DNA from: Pachyseris speciosa
Lineage: Eukaryota > Cnidaria > Anthozoa > Scleractinia > Pachyseridae
NCBI GenBank assembly: GCA_016490735.1
Contig: JAEMWC010000004.1
Location: 742,501 to 806,500, forward strand
Length of the DNA stretch: 64,000 nucleotides
Direction: 5' to 3'
The translations under genes and the position numbers were made by a program. Below the pieces are notes generated by a model. The model did not search any database, was not told the DNA's origin, and worked only from the letters and a program-made list of their open reading frames with translations. Positions 52,244 to 62,873 of the stretch are shown in pieces (within the stretch, counting starts at the first letter, position 1; each line of letters starts with the position of its first letter).

Positions 52244-53101
52244 AAAAAGTGAAATCCTTTGTGGAAGCAAAGGCCGATGTTTTTTTGGGGACTCTGATAA
52301 TCACCTTTGATAAGGAAATATTTATAATATAAATTTGAATGATATGAATCCTAATTCTCTGTTGTCACTCTGTCCCCTCCACTATCCATGTCCCTTCCAA
52401 TGAATAAGTTGAACAGGGTAGTAGCGGAGCTCTCTCAAGCAGTTTAAGGCCTGGGTTTAGAAATATCTTCAGAAATATAGTTAATCACCAATATCTTTCT
52501 CCAGATTGCCTAGAACCGGAAGAAACTTTGCCTGAAGATAAATCTTGTTGTCCTTGTTTGCCTTAACGTATGATTTTGATCACGTGATTAGTCACGTGAT
52601 CAAAATTTGAAAAATTCTTAAATCAGCGATGCGGTAGCGGATTTTAAGTTTACAGATAAATAAATCAGCGTTTCTAATAGAAATCCAACATATCTAACTT
52701 TCTACGCTTGAAGTGATTGTTCACGAGTCTTAGTTTTTCAATTATCAACAGCTAAAGGTTGAATTCTGAGCCAAAAAATGACCTTTGCCCTTACAATTTT
52801 TTTTGTTGAGATTCATGGACGGTCACTCCAAACGTGAGATGCTGGAAATAATTAAGACGAATAATAAAAACGTTTTTATTCGATATTATATCCTACAACT
52901 GTCGCCTACTCCTTAAATAAGTGATAAGTTTAAAGAAATGGTCACGTGACACGTCACGTTATCTATGATGACATTAATTGCACTTGAAAATGTTAAGGAT
53001 GATGAGAACTTCCCATGGGATGAATTTCGTTTCAGTGTCATTCCTCTGGGATGTTATATTACGAAAAACTCGTTTTCTCAAATAAACGCCTCTCACCCAG
53101 G
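52244..53101. other. spacer between the two foldback MITEs
   Basis: No gene is supported. TTTTGATCACGTGATTAGTCACGTGATCAAAA at 52,572-52,606 is a near-perfect palindrome of about 34 bases with two TCACGTGA boxes. Confidence 0.5.
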
Positions 53102-53533
53102 CCTTAAAGTGCCCCTAACCCCAAAATATTTTTTTCGCTTAAATAAACCTTTCAACCTGTTCAAAACGCATAGCGCCTTTTTTGAACCAAATCTTGACCT
53201 TTTACAGGCTGTAAGAGCTACAAAATCTGGTCATCATCTGTCCCACGACCGAGCTAGTAAGGGACATGGGTCTAGTCCTGGTTTTACGTCACAAACTGCT
53301 TTGCATGCATGTTTACAAAGACTTAATGCAATGTAAATCAGTTTGTGACGTAAAACCAGGACTATACCCATGCCCCTTACAAGCTCGGTCGTGGGGCATA
53401 TGATGGCTAGATTTCGTAACTTTTACAGGCAATAAAAAGTCAAGATTTGGTTAAAAAAGGCGCAACGCGTTTTGAACAGGTGCAAAGGTTTATTTAAGCG
53501 AAAAAAATATTTTGGGGTTATGGGCACTTTAAA
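53102..53533. repeat. foldback MITE, copy B (inverted relative to copy A)
   Basis: Same family and arms as copy A. The middle loop reads as the reverse complement of copy A's loop, so the two lie in opposite orientation about 860 bases apart. Together they could form a very large cruciform or stem-loop. Confidence 0.8.
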
Positions 53534-53723
53534 CTGCTTGAGCTGGCGGCCCAAAGGGCCGCCAAGCGGAGCACCATACCTAAAGAAACCAGTCAACTGC
53601 TTTTCTCATGGTAAAAATGGCTAGCGGTATTGCTCGTCGGCGCATACACACGATGATGATGACGGAGTCGCACAATATTTAATAATATTGTAATAATCAC
53701 AATAATCCAACATGGCGGCCATA

Positions 53724-55330
53724 CAGTAGTGTGCAAAAGTAATGAGAACGAATTTCGTCGAATTTCGACGAAATTTGCCGAAATTGCGCGATATTTCGAA
53801 GAAAGCGAATTTTCGGCGATATTTCGATGAATCTATTGTTCTGAAATTATCGAAATTTCGTGTAGGCATGCGAAAATGTCGCATGGCATTTCGTTGTAGG
53901 CGGAGCGAAATTTCGTTTGGGGAAGCGAAATTTCGGTCGAAATTTCGTTTGGGAGAGCGAAATTTCGTTTGAACAAGTGAAATTTTGGGCAGCAATTTAT
54001 TTGGCGGCACGAAATTTCGCTTGAAATGTCACTAGCGGTAATTACATGTATTAATTTCATCGCTTTAAATGACCCAGTCTTATTTTGAGCGTTGACATGT
54101 TTTGATCCCGAGACACTGTCAAGCTGTAACACTGAAATCGATTAGATCTTGCCTGCCTCGAACTTCAAAACGAAGATCCGCGCAAAAACGCTTCATTTGA
54201 CGCTAAAACAATGAAATCGATTAGGTCCTCATCTTGTAGTTTTGCCCGCCTCGAACTTCAAAACAAAGACCCACTTTGACAGCAAAACACTGAAATCGAT
54301 TAGGTCTTCATTTTGTAGTTTTGCCCGCGTCGAAATACAAAATGAAGACCCGCGCAAAAATGCTTTATTTGATGCTAAAACAATGAATCGATTAGGTCCT
54401 TGTTTTGTTATTTTGCTCACCTCGAACTTCAAAACAAAGACCCTCGCTAAAACGCTTTATTTCACGGCAAAACACTGAAATTGATTTGGTCTTCATTTTC
54501 TAGTTTTGCCCGCCTCGAAATACAAAACGGAAACCCGCGTAAAAATGCTTCATTTCACGCTAAAACAATGAAATCGATTAGGTCCTCGTCTTGTAGTTTT
54601 GCCCGCCTCGACTTAAAAACCAAACCCGCACTAAAATGCTCTATTTGACACTAAAACATTTGAGTTGTGAACTCGCCGTAGTGTTAAAATATCTTTGCAA
54701 TGATACTGAAACGTCACGATGAGAAATATATAATGGAAGGTTACAGCCATTTGAATAAACCAAAAACGAACTCCTGGCCGCCGTATCGGTAAGATCTATT
54801 GCGAGAAGAGAGGAAGAGAGACGCCGAGTTTGAGGTGTGATTTTTTTACTTTCCCTTGAGGTTGTTTTCATGCAAATGGACTCAATGGAGATCGAACGTA
54901 CTTGTATTTGAAGGATTTAGACATTAACTTGTTGTTGTTAGCTAGCGAAAGAACAACATTTGAACAAGTCCCTAAATCACAAGTAAGTTTATCGGTTTTG
55001 CAAAATTTCACTGAGCACGTGTTCACGTTAGTCTCGTTCCACTGAGCATGAATTTTTGCCGACATTTCGTTTGTTCGAAATTTCGCATGGCTCATTTTTG
55101 CGAAATTTCGCTGATATTTCGTTACATTTAGCTTGAAATTTCGCTAATATTTCGTTTGTGCGAAAAATTGCTCCTTCGATTTTTCGATGTCCTGTTCGAA
55201 ATTTCGCACAATCCTACGATATTTCGCATGTCTAATGTGCGAAACTTCGAGCGAAAAATCGGCGAAATTTCGATGAGAACAAAGCGCGAATTTCGACGAA
55301 ATTCGTTCTCATTACTTTTGCACAGTACTG
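53724..55330. mobile_element. Tc1/mariner-type non-autonomous element with internal satellite
   Basis: The left end CAGTAGTGTGCAAAAGTAATG and the right end CATTACTTTTGCACAGTACTG are inverted repeats, flanked by TA (53,722-53,723 and 55,331-55,332), the Tc1/mariner duplication. Both arms of about 290 bases are filled with degenerate CGAAATTTCG palindromes, so the frames in the arms are low-complexity by-products. The middle holds a tandem array (54,130-54,660). No transposase. Confidence 0.7.
54130..54660. repeat. minisatellite with A/B higher-order units inside the Tc1/mariner-type element
   Basis: The phrase TGAAATCGATTAGGTC, or a close form, begins at about 54,133, 54,209, 54,291, 54,384, 54,476 and 54,568, a unit of about 78-93 bases. 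Units alternate between a form with ACAATGAAATCG...GGTCCTC...GAACTTC and one with ACACTGAAATCG...GGTCTTCATTTT...GAAATAC, giving a dimer of about 180 bases. Confidence 0.75.
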
Positions 55331-55332
55331 TA

Positions 55333-56305
55333 CTCCACCTGGCCCAGCTGACCAACTAGTTTACAGCGTACGTCTCTGATACTGGACATCCATCTTATAG
55401 CCAATTGACACTTGTCAAAACAAGGTATCCGCTGACCAGTGTCACGTGACCATATCGCGGGCTCAAGTTAAGACCTCATCGTGGTCAGCTGTTTTTTTGA
55501 AGTTGACCGCTGACCAGGTACTTCCTTTCGATTTGATCGCAGGCTGAAGCCAGGTGTGGGACACCCAAACCAAATCGAGGCTTTTAAATTTTTTGCGTGC
55601 TTTCTCCGGCACGTAATTTCATATTCAGTTGGTTTCTTCATTTTGAGCAAAACAACTTTATCTTCTTCGATTGAAGTTTGTCTTTAAATTCACGTAAAAA
55701 GCAGAAAAATCAAGAACTTGTCAAAAGATACTCCGGAAGTAGTTGAATTGTTTGTTTGTTTTGTTAGATTGTTTTCTTTGCAAGCGAACAAGTGTTTTTA
55801 CTAGGCTTGGCTGACTGTTTTTCGAACTTGGTGCCTCAACAGCGTTAAGAAACTCTTGCCCTCATCTTATTAACACGTAATCGCAATGAGTCCTTGTAAA
55901 ATTAAGGATTAAAGGCGGAAACTCAAGCTCGAGTAAAAAAAAAAGTCAATCAAATGCATGTGCATGTGCACGTCTCAAAATCTGAAATAAAGTTGTCAAA
56001 ATGCTGTCAAAAATGTCAAAAACCAGCGCGCTTCACTCGTCATTTGAAAAAACTTTTAGAGATGTAAACAACAGTTAAGTTTTGCCGTCTATAAACACGT
56101 CGTCTAAATTTGTTTGAACCGGTAAGAATCAGTGTTTGGATGTTAAAACAGCGAAATGGGTAGACTGGCTGGCTGGCTTTGATAAATTTTATAGTGGACG
56201 GGTCTGCGAGATAAATGCTTGTTTGGTTTGGCAAGCGCTTTCTTCGTTAACTGGATGATGTTTTACCACTGAGAATCATTAATTGAAGAAGGTTCTTCGG
56301 AAGAC
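55333..56305. other. stretch without a supported gene
   Basis: Only short frames. At 55,950-56,040 (CAAATGCATGTGCATGTGCACGTC, TGTCAAAA repeats, CAGCGCGCTTCACT) there are phrases related to those at 29,930-30,040, so an unrecognised dispersed repeat is likely shared by both places. Confidence 0.4.
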
Positions 56306-56454
56306 ATGGGAAGTAACAGTAAAACCATCAACGACTTTAGTGCTTTGTGTAAGCCAAGGGAAGATTTTGTGGGAAATGGCTCCATTATTCAGCTCTGTCG
56401 CGTTCCGAGTGATTGCTGCCTCAGTGATTCCTGTTCACTGCTCATAATGATCAG
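56306..56454 (+). CDS. possible first exon of an unrecognised host gene
   Basis: ATG at 56,306 opens a 49-codon frame with Cys/Ser-rich composition (product start MGSNSKTINDFSALCKPRED) that ends precisely at ATCAG/GTGCTG, a usable splice donor. Codon use looks balanced. No downstream exon was found with confidence in the following 1 kb, so this could be chance. Confidence 0.25.
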
Positions 56455-57469
56455 GTGCTGACGTCTTTTTTGTCTTTTCTACGGACATTTATGTCTAAAT
56501 TTAAAGATATTTTTGTTACTTGTCTAATTTCTCCACCTTCTCCAAGAATCTTCGAAGAAATATTCGTATTGTGCTTTGTTTTCTTGTGATATGTTTGTTG
56601 TTCTGTTGTTTCTAAACCGCGGTCAATTCCTGTTGACTGCTGTAAACGATCAGTTTGTACCCGTTATTTTCTTTTCTTGGGGCATTTATGTCAAAAGAAA
56701 TACCGATTTTTCTAGTTTAATCAGTACAAACTATTTTTATTACTAGCTAGTCTTGCTTAATTTCTCCACCTTCTCCTTCTTTGAGCAAACACTCGCAGTG
56801 TACTTTGTTCACTTGTAGAGTTTTTTTTTTATCCACTTTGAATTCCTTTACGCTTTCATCTGAAAGTAGTTAGGACTCAAGAATGTCTGTCTTTTTTCTT
56901 TGCCAACGTTTGCTATCGAAAACCCTTCGTTTTCCCTGCTGCTGCTCAATTGTTTTGAACACAAATTAAACTGGCCCAAATAAAGCCATGTGAAGTGTGC
57001 AGCTCCGATTCTTGGCCTGGCCTGGCCTGGCTAAATATATATATAGCCTTCAGCTTTTTTTTAATCGCCACATAACAGACTAGAATGGTGTTCCATCGAA
57101 CATCATGCATGCACCTTCTTTAAGCAGTTCTATCTATTACATTATTTGTGTCAATTTTAAATCAGATGTAGCTCGTGAATGACAAGTATGTAATTTAATT
57201 AGGTTAGCTTTGGATTGTATTTAAATTTTACCACTTAACTTTTAGTGTCAATCTCAAATCAGGGGTGACTTGTAAGAAACCATATTCGATTTAATTTGAT
57301 TAGGTTAGCTTTGGGCCACGTTTAAATTTCACCTCTTAGTTTTTAGAATGTGTAATATTAGATAATATTTTTTGTATGGGAATTTAGTTTCTCCCAATTA
57401 TTCTCCAGTCCTGCACTTTTTTGTTTTGTACCAACTTAGTTGTATTTGCATGACAAAGTATTATTAAAC
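56455..57469. other. stretch without a supported gene
   Basis: Two diverged local duplications are visible. Around 56,455-56,640 and 56,640-56,820 the phrases CAGTTTGTAC/CTGTTCACTGCT, GACATTTATGTC/GGCATTTATGTC and TTTCTCCACCTTCTCC recur. Around 57,130-57,230 and 57,240-57,345 the phrase TCAATTTTAAATCAGATGTAGCTCGTG / TCAATCTCAAATCAGGGGTGACTTGT recurs. No gene. Confidence 0.45.
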
Positions 57470-57625
57470 TTAACCCTTTCACTCCCAAGATTGATTTTAT
57501 AGATTTTACTCTGTATGTTGCCAGACGATTTTACTCGTCAAAGGGAGACCCCATGGGAGTGAAAGGGTTAAAAAAAACTCTCTCCCTTAACCCTTTCACT
57601 CCCAAGAGTGACTTTATAGATTTTA

Positions 57626-57656
<31 letters not shown>

Positions 57657-57686
57657 AGGGAGACCCCTTGGGAGTGAAAGGGTTAA
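57470..57686. repeat. two tandem TTAA-flanked palindromic MITEs of about 100 bp
   Basis: Units 57,470-57,571 and 57,587-57,686 each begin TTAACCCTTTCACTCCCAAG and end with GGGAGTGAAAGGGTTAA. They have nearly the same interior, including CCAGACGATTTTACTCGTCA. TTAA at all four ends points to a piggyBac-related MITE, and CCCTT-type termini recall those of the piggyBac element at 37,956. Confidence 0.7.
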
Positions 57687-59814
57687 AACTTAAAATTAAA
57701 CTTAAAGTAAGCTCTTTCTCATCAATGTACACATCCTTTGGACTTCCTTCTCCTGCATAGTCTTTCAATTAATTTTATTAGTAGCTGGTCACCCCAATCT
57801 TGTGGGATGTTTGAATGACATTTGGCATTAAAGTTAAATGGGATTTCTGATGTTTGATTAAGTATGTTGTGCAATTTCAAATGTACATGGAGAAATGTCA
57901 GACTAGTCCTTATCTTTCTTGCAAAATAGAAAATCAAGTTAATTGGCTAACACGGATTTCCAGCACTTTTGCTTTGATGAATCATTACCTTAAATCCTCA
58001 TACTACACGGTTAGTGGTATCAACCAATTGCCCAATATTTTATTATCAAGTTGCTTGGTCTTGCACTTGGCTGGCCAGAAGAGCAGCTGGATTTCTTTTT
58101 GAAAACACTGTAGGTGCACTGATTGATGAGCTTAATGTTAGCAACACGTTTTTTTGTGATAGTAACTGAGGTCAAGAAGTAATTGATCAAAGAAATATCT
58201 TGGTCTTAATTCATATCATCTAAATATTTTTATTGATTTCCATGTATCTTTCTTTCATATATATATATATATTTTTTTTTTTTTGAGGCATACATATATC
58301 CAGAGGATACACAATTTCTGATTTCCGACTGTCTCATAAGAGGCTGTGGATAATTGAAATTGCATTTATTATGAAGTGATGATCTGAATCACTATATATC
58401 TGAATTGTGATACTGATTCAAAGGAGCAATCACCATGCAGGCTTCTCCACCAATTTCTACTGACTAGCGTTGCAGGTTCTTTTTTACACAAGAAATATTA
58501 AAACCTAAGTCAATATTTTTATTTTGCTTTTTTAACTTCTCCAAACTCAATTTGCAAAGGAATTTTTATTACCTTACTAAATAGAACACTTGTTTTTAGG
58601 AGGGGTGGGGGGTCCAAATCCGTAAAACGGGGTTCATATCTGCTAGCAGTTCTGGACTAGGGTGTCCAAATCTGATCCAAGAGCAGATCTGCACTGGACA
58701 GTGCAAATCCTCGGGGGGTCCAAATCCACTGTGCCACTGGCACAGATCACCTTTCCATACTATTTTTTACAGCATTGGGTCTGTAGCTTGAGTGAAGTCA
58801 GATGGGTGATATGACAAGCAGACCATATGTAAATGCCAGTAGAAAAAGAATGCTTTTGCAGGTCTGCTTTTAGGCTTGGCTAAATATATATATTAACATG
58901 ATTGCCATATTTATAACAGAAATATTGTAGTTTTCATTTTACATGGTATATTACTGTGTCAACAAAATAAGTTGAAAAACAATGAATACAAGTAAGTTGG
59001 TACTTGCATTATTTTTTCTTTTCTGTTGTTTCTTTCCGTAGAAATAACATCTAATCAGTAAACGTTTTTGTCGGCTAAAACGTGTTAAACAGTATGAACC
59101 AAAATGATTAAAAATCAATGATAACGATTTCTGCGACAGTTACGGACGTGTGCTCACCAATGAAACTGCATAGGCAAAGGAGCAGAGTAAACGAAGTTAC
59201 AACGAACTCGGTTCGGTATAGGTAAGAAATTAGAATTTGGCCTTTCGCGGCAAATTCTCTTTAGTGAACTGAAAATATCCAACAGACTTACAAAATTGCA
59301 CCTATACGACTTCGACGTTTGAATGAACATACCGTAACTTGATTTGATCAGCTGAAGTCACAACAGCATTTTATCACTGTTAGTGGGAAAATGGTGACGA
59401 AACAAAAACCTAAGGCGAAAATTTATCAGCTTTTTCTCGGAGGTCTTCTTTTGTGCCACAAGTAATATCACCAAAAAACAGTTAAGATTCGTTGTGTACG
59501 TCGACAAAGATAGCGTCAAGTTTTCCATGCAACGCGCGGATATTGAGAGGATAACGCGATGGCCCAGACGACTCTGCTGGGGGGCTAAAACATTCTTTGA
59601 CCCACTCCTTAAATTACCCGAGAAGTAAGGTTGTTCGTTGTTAAGGCTTTCCTTTAACACGAGCACATGGCACAATAATTTGTGATTACTCTGAGCTTTA
59701 AATGCAATAATATTTAGGTGATTTCTTAAATGTAATTATTTCAGTTGACCACAGCGCTTCAAACCATAAGAAAACGCCCTGAGGCCTCAAGAATAGGAAT
59801 AAAGATTGAGTCAT
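57687..59814. other. long stretch without a supported gene
   Basis: Simple sequence at 58,258-58,284 (TA and T runs). GGGGTCCAAATCC occurs at about 58,609 and 58,710, with GTCCAAATCTGATCC between them, on both sides of a TCTGCTAGCAG-like palindrome, perhaps a small decayed MITE. No gene is supported. Confidence 0.45.
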
Positions 59815-59989
59815 CCTACCGGCTTGGTGTTCGTTTGAGTTCGACCACACGTAAGACAACACGGCTTAAGAGCAATTTCGATTCTAACTTGAGTGAAACC
59901 GTTACAGGGCCCGCGGGCCCAACATGTCCTGGAGTTCCGAGGGCCGTGCTTTTCGGTGCTCCACTTTCTGGATTGTTGAATGCCCCCAT
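59815..59989 (-). pseudogene. truncated collagen-start protein after the second ATPase
   Basis: ATG at 59,989, eight bases after the ATPase stop. The product starts MGAFNNPESG and shows a GTPGHVGPAGPVTV stretch, matching in position and form the MGIFN...GKRGPKGADG start of the fibre gene at 8,335. After about 30 residues homology fades, and a TAG ends the frame at 59,815. No fibre repeats remain. Confidence 0.5.
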
Positions 59990-59997
59990 TTCGGTTC

Positions 59998-60555
59998 TTA
60001 TATCTCTTCGTCAAAATTTTTTTTCATTAATTTCCTGGGTTTGTCGTAGTAAAAGAAGGAAAACTTCTTGTCGGTGGCGTGGTCCAACAGGTTGTGGTTG
60101 ACCCCCAGCTCGTCGGGCATTCGTTTGTTCTCCCTTGGGAGGAAGCTGAAAAGGCAAAAATGGCTGCAGTTGTCCCAGATGTTTTTGGGGACCTTGTAAT
60201 AGGTTTGGGTGAGATAAATGACGCTGCAGTTTCAGTGCCAGCCGCAAACCAAGTCATCGAACACGACGATTTTTTTGTTGTTGGGGGTCTCAATGACAGG
60301 GTAACCGACCTTGGGGTCAATGTTTTCGGCAAAGTCCTGAAGCAGAACCTGGTACTTGTTTTGGTGGAGATTCTTGGAAAACAAAAAGACTTTGTCAAAC
60401 TCCAACAGCTTGTAAAGCACGTGCAGCAGGATATTTGTTTTACCAGAATTGCTTGGCCCGCAAATCAACATCCAAAAAACAGCAGGCATGGCTGGGTGTC
60501 CCTGCTTGAAGCTGTTTGCGGCAGAAAACTCAGGATCATCATTCGGAATTTTCAT
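59998..60555 (-). pseudogene. A32/FtsK-type packaging ATPase, second copy, in-frame stop and deletion
   Basis: I set the start at ATG 60,555 (product MKIPNDDPE), by comparison with MEIPNYDSG in the first copy. Walker A is GPSNSGKTN, Walker B KIVVFDDLV. Shared blocks KNLHQNKYQ, VGYPV, CSVIYLTQ, NCSHFCLF and DKP follow, ending in TAA at 59,998. Just after Walker B about 15 residues present in copy 1 are missing and a TGA (about 60,232) stops the frame. The two copies are clearly homologous but far diverged, and this one favours G/C-ending codons. Confidence 0.65.
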
Positions 60556-60566
60556 TTTCCCTATAT
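60556..60566. promoter_or_regulatory. 11-bp divergent start region with TATATAT
   Basis: Between the ATPase start (60,555, minus) and the divergent ORF start (60,567, plus) lies CCCTATATATG-type sequence. It offers TATATAG to the minus gene and fuses TATATATG with the plus start, as at 7,677 in the first copy. Confidence 0.35.
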
Positions 60567-61076
60567 ATGTCCTGAAGAACTGGGGGCGAAAGGCAGAAGC
60601 CAACCCCTCCTCCATTACTAACCGACGAAGAAGAAGAACAGTTTCCCCTCCCACAACCCCCTCCATCACCAACCAAAGAAGAAGACTTTCCCCTCCCACT
60701 GCCCCCTCTTCAAGAAGAGGAGGAACTCGGTCTGCCCCTTCCCCCACCCCCACCTGTGCACCCAACATGGGAACAGCCAGAAGAGCTTGACTCTCTTGAA
60801 AAACACGCTGAATCGAACAGGCTGCGCTCGCTCAGCAGCCTTATCACGAAAATGAAACAAAAACCAAATCCCGCTGAAGAAAAAGTGAAAGACCCCAACT
60901 CACCGTTGTATGGCCGGTCTTTGGCGGATCTTGAATGAGAAAAAACTGAGATTCTTGAAAAACAGGCAACGGAAAAGAGAGGGGCAGAGGAAGGTTTCGC
61001 CACAGCAGCAGAAAGTGGGGAAAAAGGTGTTGAAATGAATCCCTCCGAAAGAAACGAGAGCCCGGCCCCCCACTGA
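60567..61076 (+). pseudogene. Pro/Glu-rich protein divergent from the second ATPase, in-frame TGAs
   Basis: From ATG 60,567 (in TATATATG) the frame carries a TGA as third codon. It then runs through alternating acidic and proline blocks (TDEEEEQFPLPQPPPSP, LPLPPPPPVHPTWEQPEEL) into a helical part (SNRLRSLSSLITKMKQKPN) and the segment SPLYGRSLADLE. A second in-frame TGA stands at 60,936, after which an acidic helical tail continues to a TGA at 61,076. Both inner stops lie where Trp would fit. Acidic/proline proteins of this type occur in viral structural modules; no family is recognised. Confidence 0.4.
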
Positions 61077-61077
61077 C

Positions 61078-61112
<35 letters not shown>

Positions 61113-61139
61113 AAGTCTTTTCTAGTTCTTCCACTAAGT

Positions 61140-61275
61140 GGAAACAGTCAAACAGCAAATTTCAAGCTTTTTCAAGGACCCAATGTACTTTTCATGGACT
61201 TTCAAGGCCTTGAATTTTGATTTTTAAATTCAAGGACTTTCAAGGATTTTCAAGGTGCGTGCGAACCCTGAACCC
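61140..61275. repeat. TTTCAAGGACTTTCAAGG repeat, hAT-MITE-like end
   Basis: TTTCAAGGA / TTCAAGG words recur seven times within 130 bases, ending in GGTGCGTGCGAACCCTG. This is the type of end seen in dispersed non-autonomous hAT-like repeats. No matching other end was found. Confidence 0.4.
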
Positions 61276-61454
61276 TGGTTAGTAACATCTGTGAAGCATT
61301 GCTGAATTCCTTGTTCTGTGTATCAGGACATGAGTACGCACTATGATTGGCCGGTCAACAAAAGCCTATTGTGTATGGACCAATAATAGTGCATACTCAA
61401 ATTTGGGTACACAGAACAGAGAATTTGGCGTTGATTCGCAGACGTTACTAACCG
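61276..61454. repeat. foldback MITE of about 180 bp
   Basis: The left arm begins TGGTTAGTAACATCTG and has TTGTTCTGTGTATC and ATGAGTACGCACTATGATTGG. The right arm mirrors these: CCAATAATAGTGCATACTCA, GGGTACACAGAACAGAG and CAGACGTTACTAACCG. Arms of about 80 bases with scattered mismatches and a loop of about 20. Confidence 0.65.
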
Positions 61455-62495
61455 AGGATAAATTATGTATGCAATGCAGGCTAAAGAATGCCTGTACTTC
61501 TTTTTTAATGGCATAGTTGTGTTACTTTTGGATTGAGCTGAAAGAGTTAAAACCATTACACTGGGACAGGTCCAACCATTTGAAAATAAAAATATCACCT
61601 TCTATCCCTTATCTTTAAACATGATCATGTTACACATTTGGAAGAACCACAACTGTATAAGGATAAACATTAAGAAAATGTAGTGTTCCTGGATCCAATC
61701 AAACAAACTTAATGAGATTAGGTAGTGTCTATCAAGATAGCCTCTTTTCTAGGAGACTTATTTGACCAATGAAAATTTTGTTGTGTTTTTTCCATTACCT
61801 CCAAAAGCTTAAGTTACTACACACTAACCAAGGGTAACTTTTCAAGTTTGTTCTAGTTCTCCAGCTTAGAGCAGGATTTCTTGGTTTAGCAGGATATCAG
61901 CCTTGGTCAAACTGGACCATTGCTCAAATCCTTACATCCTTCCAGGTAACACAGAAACATTGTGCTTCCAAGCATAGTTGTACAGACCAAAGCTTTCTTT
62001 ACCAATCTAGTATCCAGTATTTTGCCAGTCTCAAAAAATATTCCCCTGTGACTGATGGCACAGTCAGACAATTATTTAATCGAAATATGCTGGAAAAACA
62101 TGCACACTAAAAACGTTTGGTTCTTTTAATAGGTGCCACTAAGCATTTCTTCTGACTACTTGGCCACATTAACCTTCGCAGAAAGTGGTACTGACATTGA
62201 CCCACCCACTCGGCATTTAATGACCGGTCCTGAATTCATTTCCAACTTCCAAATATAATTCAAACAATTATTATATGTGTACTTCGCAGATAAGGATTAC
62301 AGGCCACCAGTGAATTTTGAGACGTTTTTACCACTTGTTGAAACGGGAACTAAACTGCATACAAATACGACAGTTCTTACTTAATTTCATCATCTCCCTC
62401 GGTATATCTTACAGAATGTAGCCACAAATGTGGAAATAATTGCTGGATTGTGTTGGGGTGATGCTATCGAGAGCATCCATTATAGCAATTTTGGT
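61455..62495. other. stretch without a supported gene
   Basis: No frame with recognisable motifs on either strand, and no repeat seen. Confidence 0.45.
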
Positions 62496-62873
62496 CTATG
62501 CCTTAGAAAAGTGTTCATCAGACTTAAACTGCTGTTTCATCTCGTGGAAACAGTATTCGCACATGTTGAGGTGTGGTGCATAAGGTGGCTGAAAAAGCAA
62601 AGTTACACCCTTCATTTCAAACATCTGTCTTAATGTCCCTTCTGTAACGTGACAATGGTGAAACCCACAGTTGTCCATGATCACCACATCTCCAACCATC
62701 AACAAAGGTAAACCACTGGGTCTCAAACAGTCAAGTGCGTAGTTAAAGGAAATGAGATCTGCTCCATTGGATGCCCCAGGAATTATATGTGACTGTCCAT
62801 ATGATTTCAGGGACAAAGGTGATAACGCGCTCACAACACGGTAGCACAACAGACTTAGTGTGTCCAAACACAC
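62496..62873 (-). pseudogene. Tc1/IS630-type DDE transposase fragment
   Basis: A 125-residue frame with VVIMDNCGFHH (second catalytic Asp) and LLFQPPYAPHLNMCEYCFHEMK (the PPYSPxLNPxE block with the final acidic residue), typical of DDE_3 domains of the Tc1/mariner/IS630 group. The first Asp and the DNA-binding helices would lie upstream, beyond 62,873, where no frame is seen. The fragment is uninterrupted but partial. Confidence 0.7.

Larger units (their letters stand above)
59815..61076. mobile_element. second endogenous virus-like module, truncated
   Basis: About 1.26 kb, GC-richer than its surroundings, with three genes in the arrangement of the copy at 7.6-8.5 kb. An ATPase (-) is followed 8 bases after its stop by an MGAFN/collagen-type start (-), and a divergent gene (+) begins 11 bases from the ATPase start. 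Recognisable virus-like sequence ends near 59,815 and 61,076. The amino-acid divergence of the ATPases, with different base composition, shows the two modules come from different virus lineages rather than a recent duplication. Confidence 0.55.

Noticed and set aside
52572..52606. A regulatory E-box pair (CACGTG) as a promoter
   Set aside because: It is part of a palindrome with no supported gene nearby; no evidence for a promoter role.
53742..55355. Phe/Arg/Lys-rich open frames on both strands in the CGAAATTTCG arms
   Set aside because: They are translations of a low-complexity palindromic word array, open in several frames, and not genes.
5386..61076. UGA read as tryptophan in the virus-like genes, because TGA interrupts frames at about 5,386, 10,549, 60,232, 60,573 and 60,936, sometimes where Trp would fit
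   Set aside because: TGA also ends several intact or convergent frames (7,203 gene, VLTF3-like gene), TGG is used normally, a TAA and several frameshifts are also present, and the stop at 60,232 sits at a deletion. Ordinary decay explains the data better.
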